A DNA stretch of 60,318 bases from Streptomyces cucumeris. Its GTDB lineage: Bacteria > Actinomycetota > Actinomycetes > Streptomycetales > Streptomycetaceae. The DNA lies in assembly GCF_024295805.1 (NCBI RefSeq), contig NZ_JANCLX010000045.1, positions 1 to 60,318 on the forward strand, written 5' to 3'. A program made the position numbers and the translations under genes. The notes under the pieces were generated by a model. The model had not been told where the DNA came from and ran no database searches. It saw nothing but the letters and a program-made list of their open reading frames with translations. The stretch's first letter is position 1. Each line of letters starts with the position of its first letter. Positions 59,490 to 60,318 of the stretch are shown in pieces.

Positions 59490-60318
59490 CCGCACCGCGC
59501 CCCGAGCGTGAGGGCGCGGCCCACGGCGCCCAGGGAGCCGCCCCGTACGGGTCGTACGAGTCACGGGGACCGTACGGCGCCCACGGGGGATCCGGCGCGT
59601 TCGCGGCGCCGGGGGAGCGGCCGGGCGCCCCCCCGACCGCCCCGCTGCCGGCGATGGCCCCCGACGGGGCCACCAGCCACACCCTGGGCCTCAGCTCGCT
59701 CCCCGGGCGCCCTCCGGATCCGTCGCCCCGCCGACGCCACCGCCGCCCGTCCGCCGAGGAGTACGCCCCGGACGGCCCGGCCGATCCGGCGGCGGCCGAC
59801 CCGGCGGCCACGATGCCGCTGGGCGCCGTACCGCCCCCGACCGGCCGGCGGCGGCGCCGTCCCGGCGCCACAGGGCCCGGCGAGGCGGGGGAGGCTCCCG
59901 AACCACCCACGGGCCGCCGTCGGGCGCGAGTGGCCCCCTCAGAGCCCGGCAGGGCCGATGAGACCGCCGTCCTGCCCCCCGTGGCCCGGCCCGCGCCCGC
60001 CGCACCACCCCGCCGCGGCGATGAGACGGTGGCCCTGCGCGCGATGCCGCGCTCCGCGCCCCCCGGCGGACCCACGCCCCCCGGCGGACGCTCGGTGCCG
60101 CCCGGCGGCGACGAGACCATGGCGCTGCGGAGGGTCCGCTCCGTCCTCACACCCCCCGGCCCCATGCCCCCCCACCGCGCGGCCCCCGTGGCCCCGGCCT
60201 CCGGCCAGCCGGTGCCGACCGGCGGCCGCGCCGCCCGCCGCAGGGCCGCCCAGGAGGCCGCCCGGCGCGGCGGCCGGCGGGCGGCCGCCCGTGGCGGCTC
60301 GGGCGGCCCGCGGACGGA
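59486..60318 (+). CDS. 5' part of a second sortase-like gene (open at window end)
   Basis: GTG 59486 overlaps the pabA stop; the frame stays open for 277 codons to the window end. Only a disordered Pro/Arg/Gly/Ala-rich part is visible, with a repeated 'DETxxL' motif (three times) and ending in a basic 'RAARRRAAQEAARRGGRRAA'. Class E sortases in this position often have such a long cytoplasmic tail before their membrane helix and domain, which would lie outside. Product is inferred from context; the sequence itself shows no catalytic motif. Confidence 0.55.
   Translation, partial: MTAPRPEREGAAHGAQGAAPYGSYESRGPYGAHGGSGAFAAPGERPGAPPTAPLPAMAPDGATSHTLGLSSLPGRPPDPSPRRRHRRPSAEEYAPDGPADPAAADPAATMPLGAVPPPTGRRRRRPGATGPGEAGEAPEPPTGRRRARVAPSEPGRADETAVLPPVARPAPAAPPRRGDETVALRAMPRSAPPGGPTPPGGRSVPPGGDETMALRRVRSVLTPPGPMPPHRAAPVAPASGQPVPTGGRAARRRAAQEAARRGGRRAAARGGSGGPRT

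Overview
The window is a 60.3 kb piece of a high-GC Gram-positive chromosome, almost certainly Streptomyces. Evidence: very strong G/C bias at third codon positions, many GTG and a few TTG starts, seven exact 14-bp parS palindromes, an oriC with about twenty DnaA boxes between dnaA and dnaN, and a gene order that matches the Streptomyces core origin region and is partly shared with Mycobacterium (pcnA/cca-murJ-sigM-trxBA-parBA-rsmG-jag-yidC-yidD-rnpA-rpmH-dnaA-dnaN-recF-dciA-gyrB-gyrA-ileT...alaT-ppiA-crgA-DUF881-pabA). I see no insertion sequence, prophage, CRISPR array, antibiotic cluster or obvious foreign island.

Left arm (0.1-13 kb): dnaB with a DnaA-box cluster upstream; a MATE exporter; the rpsF-ssb-rpsR-rplI operon with a parS inside it; then a cell-envelope block (small membrane protein, FemX-type aminoacyltransferase, PLP alanine-racemase-like protein, GT87 membrane glycosyltransferase, class A penicillin-binding protein). 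A remarkable poly-G tract lies between the last two.

13-28 kb: a PadR regulator with a clear palindromic operator, inositol-1-phosphate synthase, an MFS permease ending in two parS sites, tRNA CCA-adding enzyme, DUF6049 membrane protein, the lipid II flippase MurJ followed by a separate pseudokinase, sigma factor SigM with its zinc anti-sigma factor (two parS inside), and trxBA behind a near-perfect SigR-type promoter.

28-38 kb: GNAT acetyltransferase, parB-parA, rsmG, jag, yidC, yidD, rnpA, rpmH, all leftward; then dnaA rightward and oriC. Right of oriC (38-47.6 kb): dnaN, gnd, recF, dciA, gyrB, gyrA and a DUF3566 membrane protein, all rightward.

47.6-54.5 kb: tRNA-Ile and tRNA-Ala, neighbours in Mycobacterium, are here separated by about 4.5 kb carrying a tiny membrane protein, a secreted protein, a tail-anchored Ser/Thr kinase and an HTH regulator; after tRNA-Ala comes an HTH-coiled coil-receiver gene that is frameshifted in this sequence. 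54.5-60.3 kb: DUF5324 protein, cyclophilin, rhomboid protease with an N-terminal zinc-binding head, another DnaA-box cluster, CrgA, DUF881 protein, class E sortase, a 58-residue membrane protein, PabA/TrpG amidotransferase, and the open 5' end of what is probably a second sortase.

Together the window holds the replication initiation and elongation set (DnaA, DnaB, DciA, DnaN, SSB, RecF, gyrase), the segregation set (ParA, ParB, parS), ribosome and membrane-insertion genes, and a cell-wall/hyphal-division set. The most interesting non-genic structure is the set of consensus DnaA boxes at three places outside oriC (dnaB, dnaA and crgA upstream regions), while the boxes I find inside oriC all deviate from consensus, and the way parS sites are written into coding sequences.
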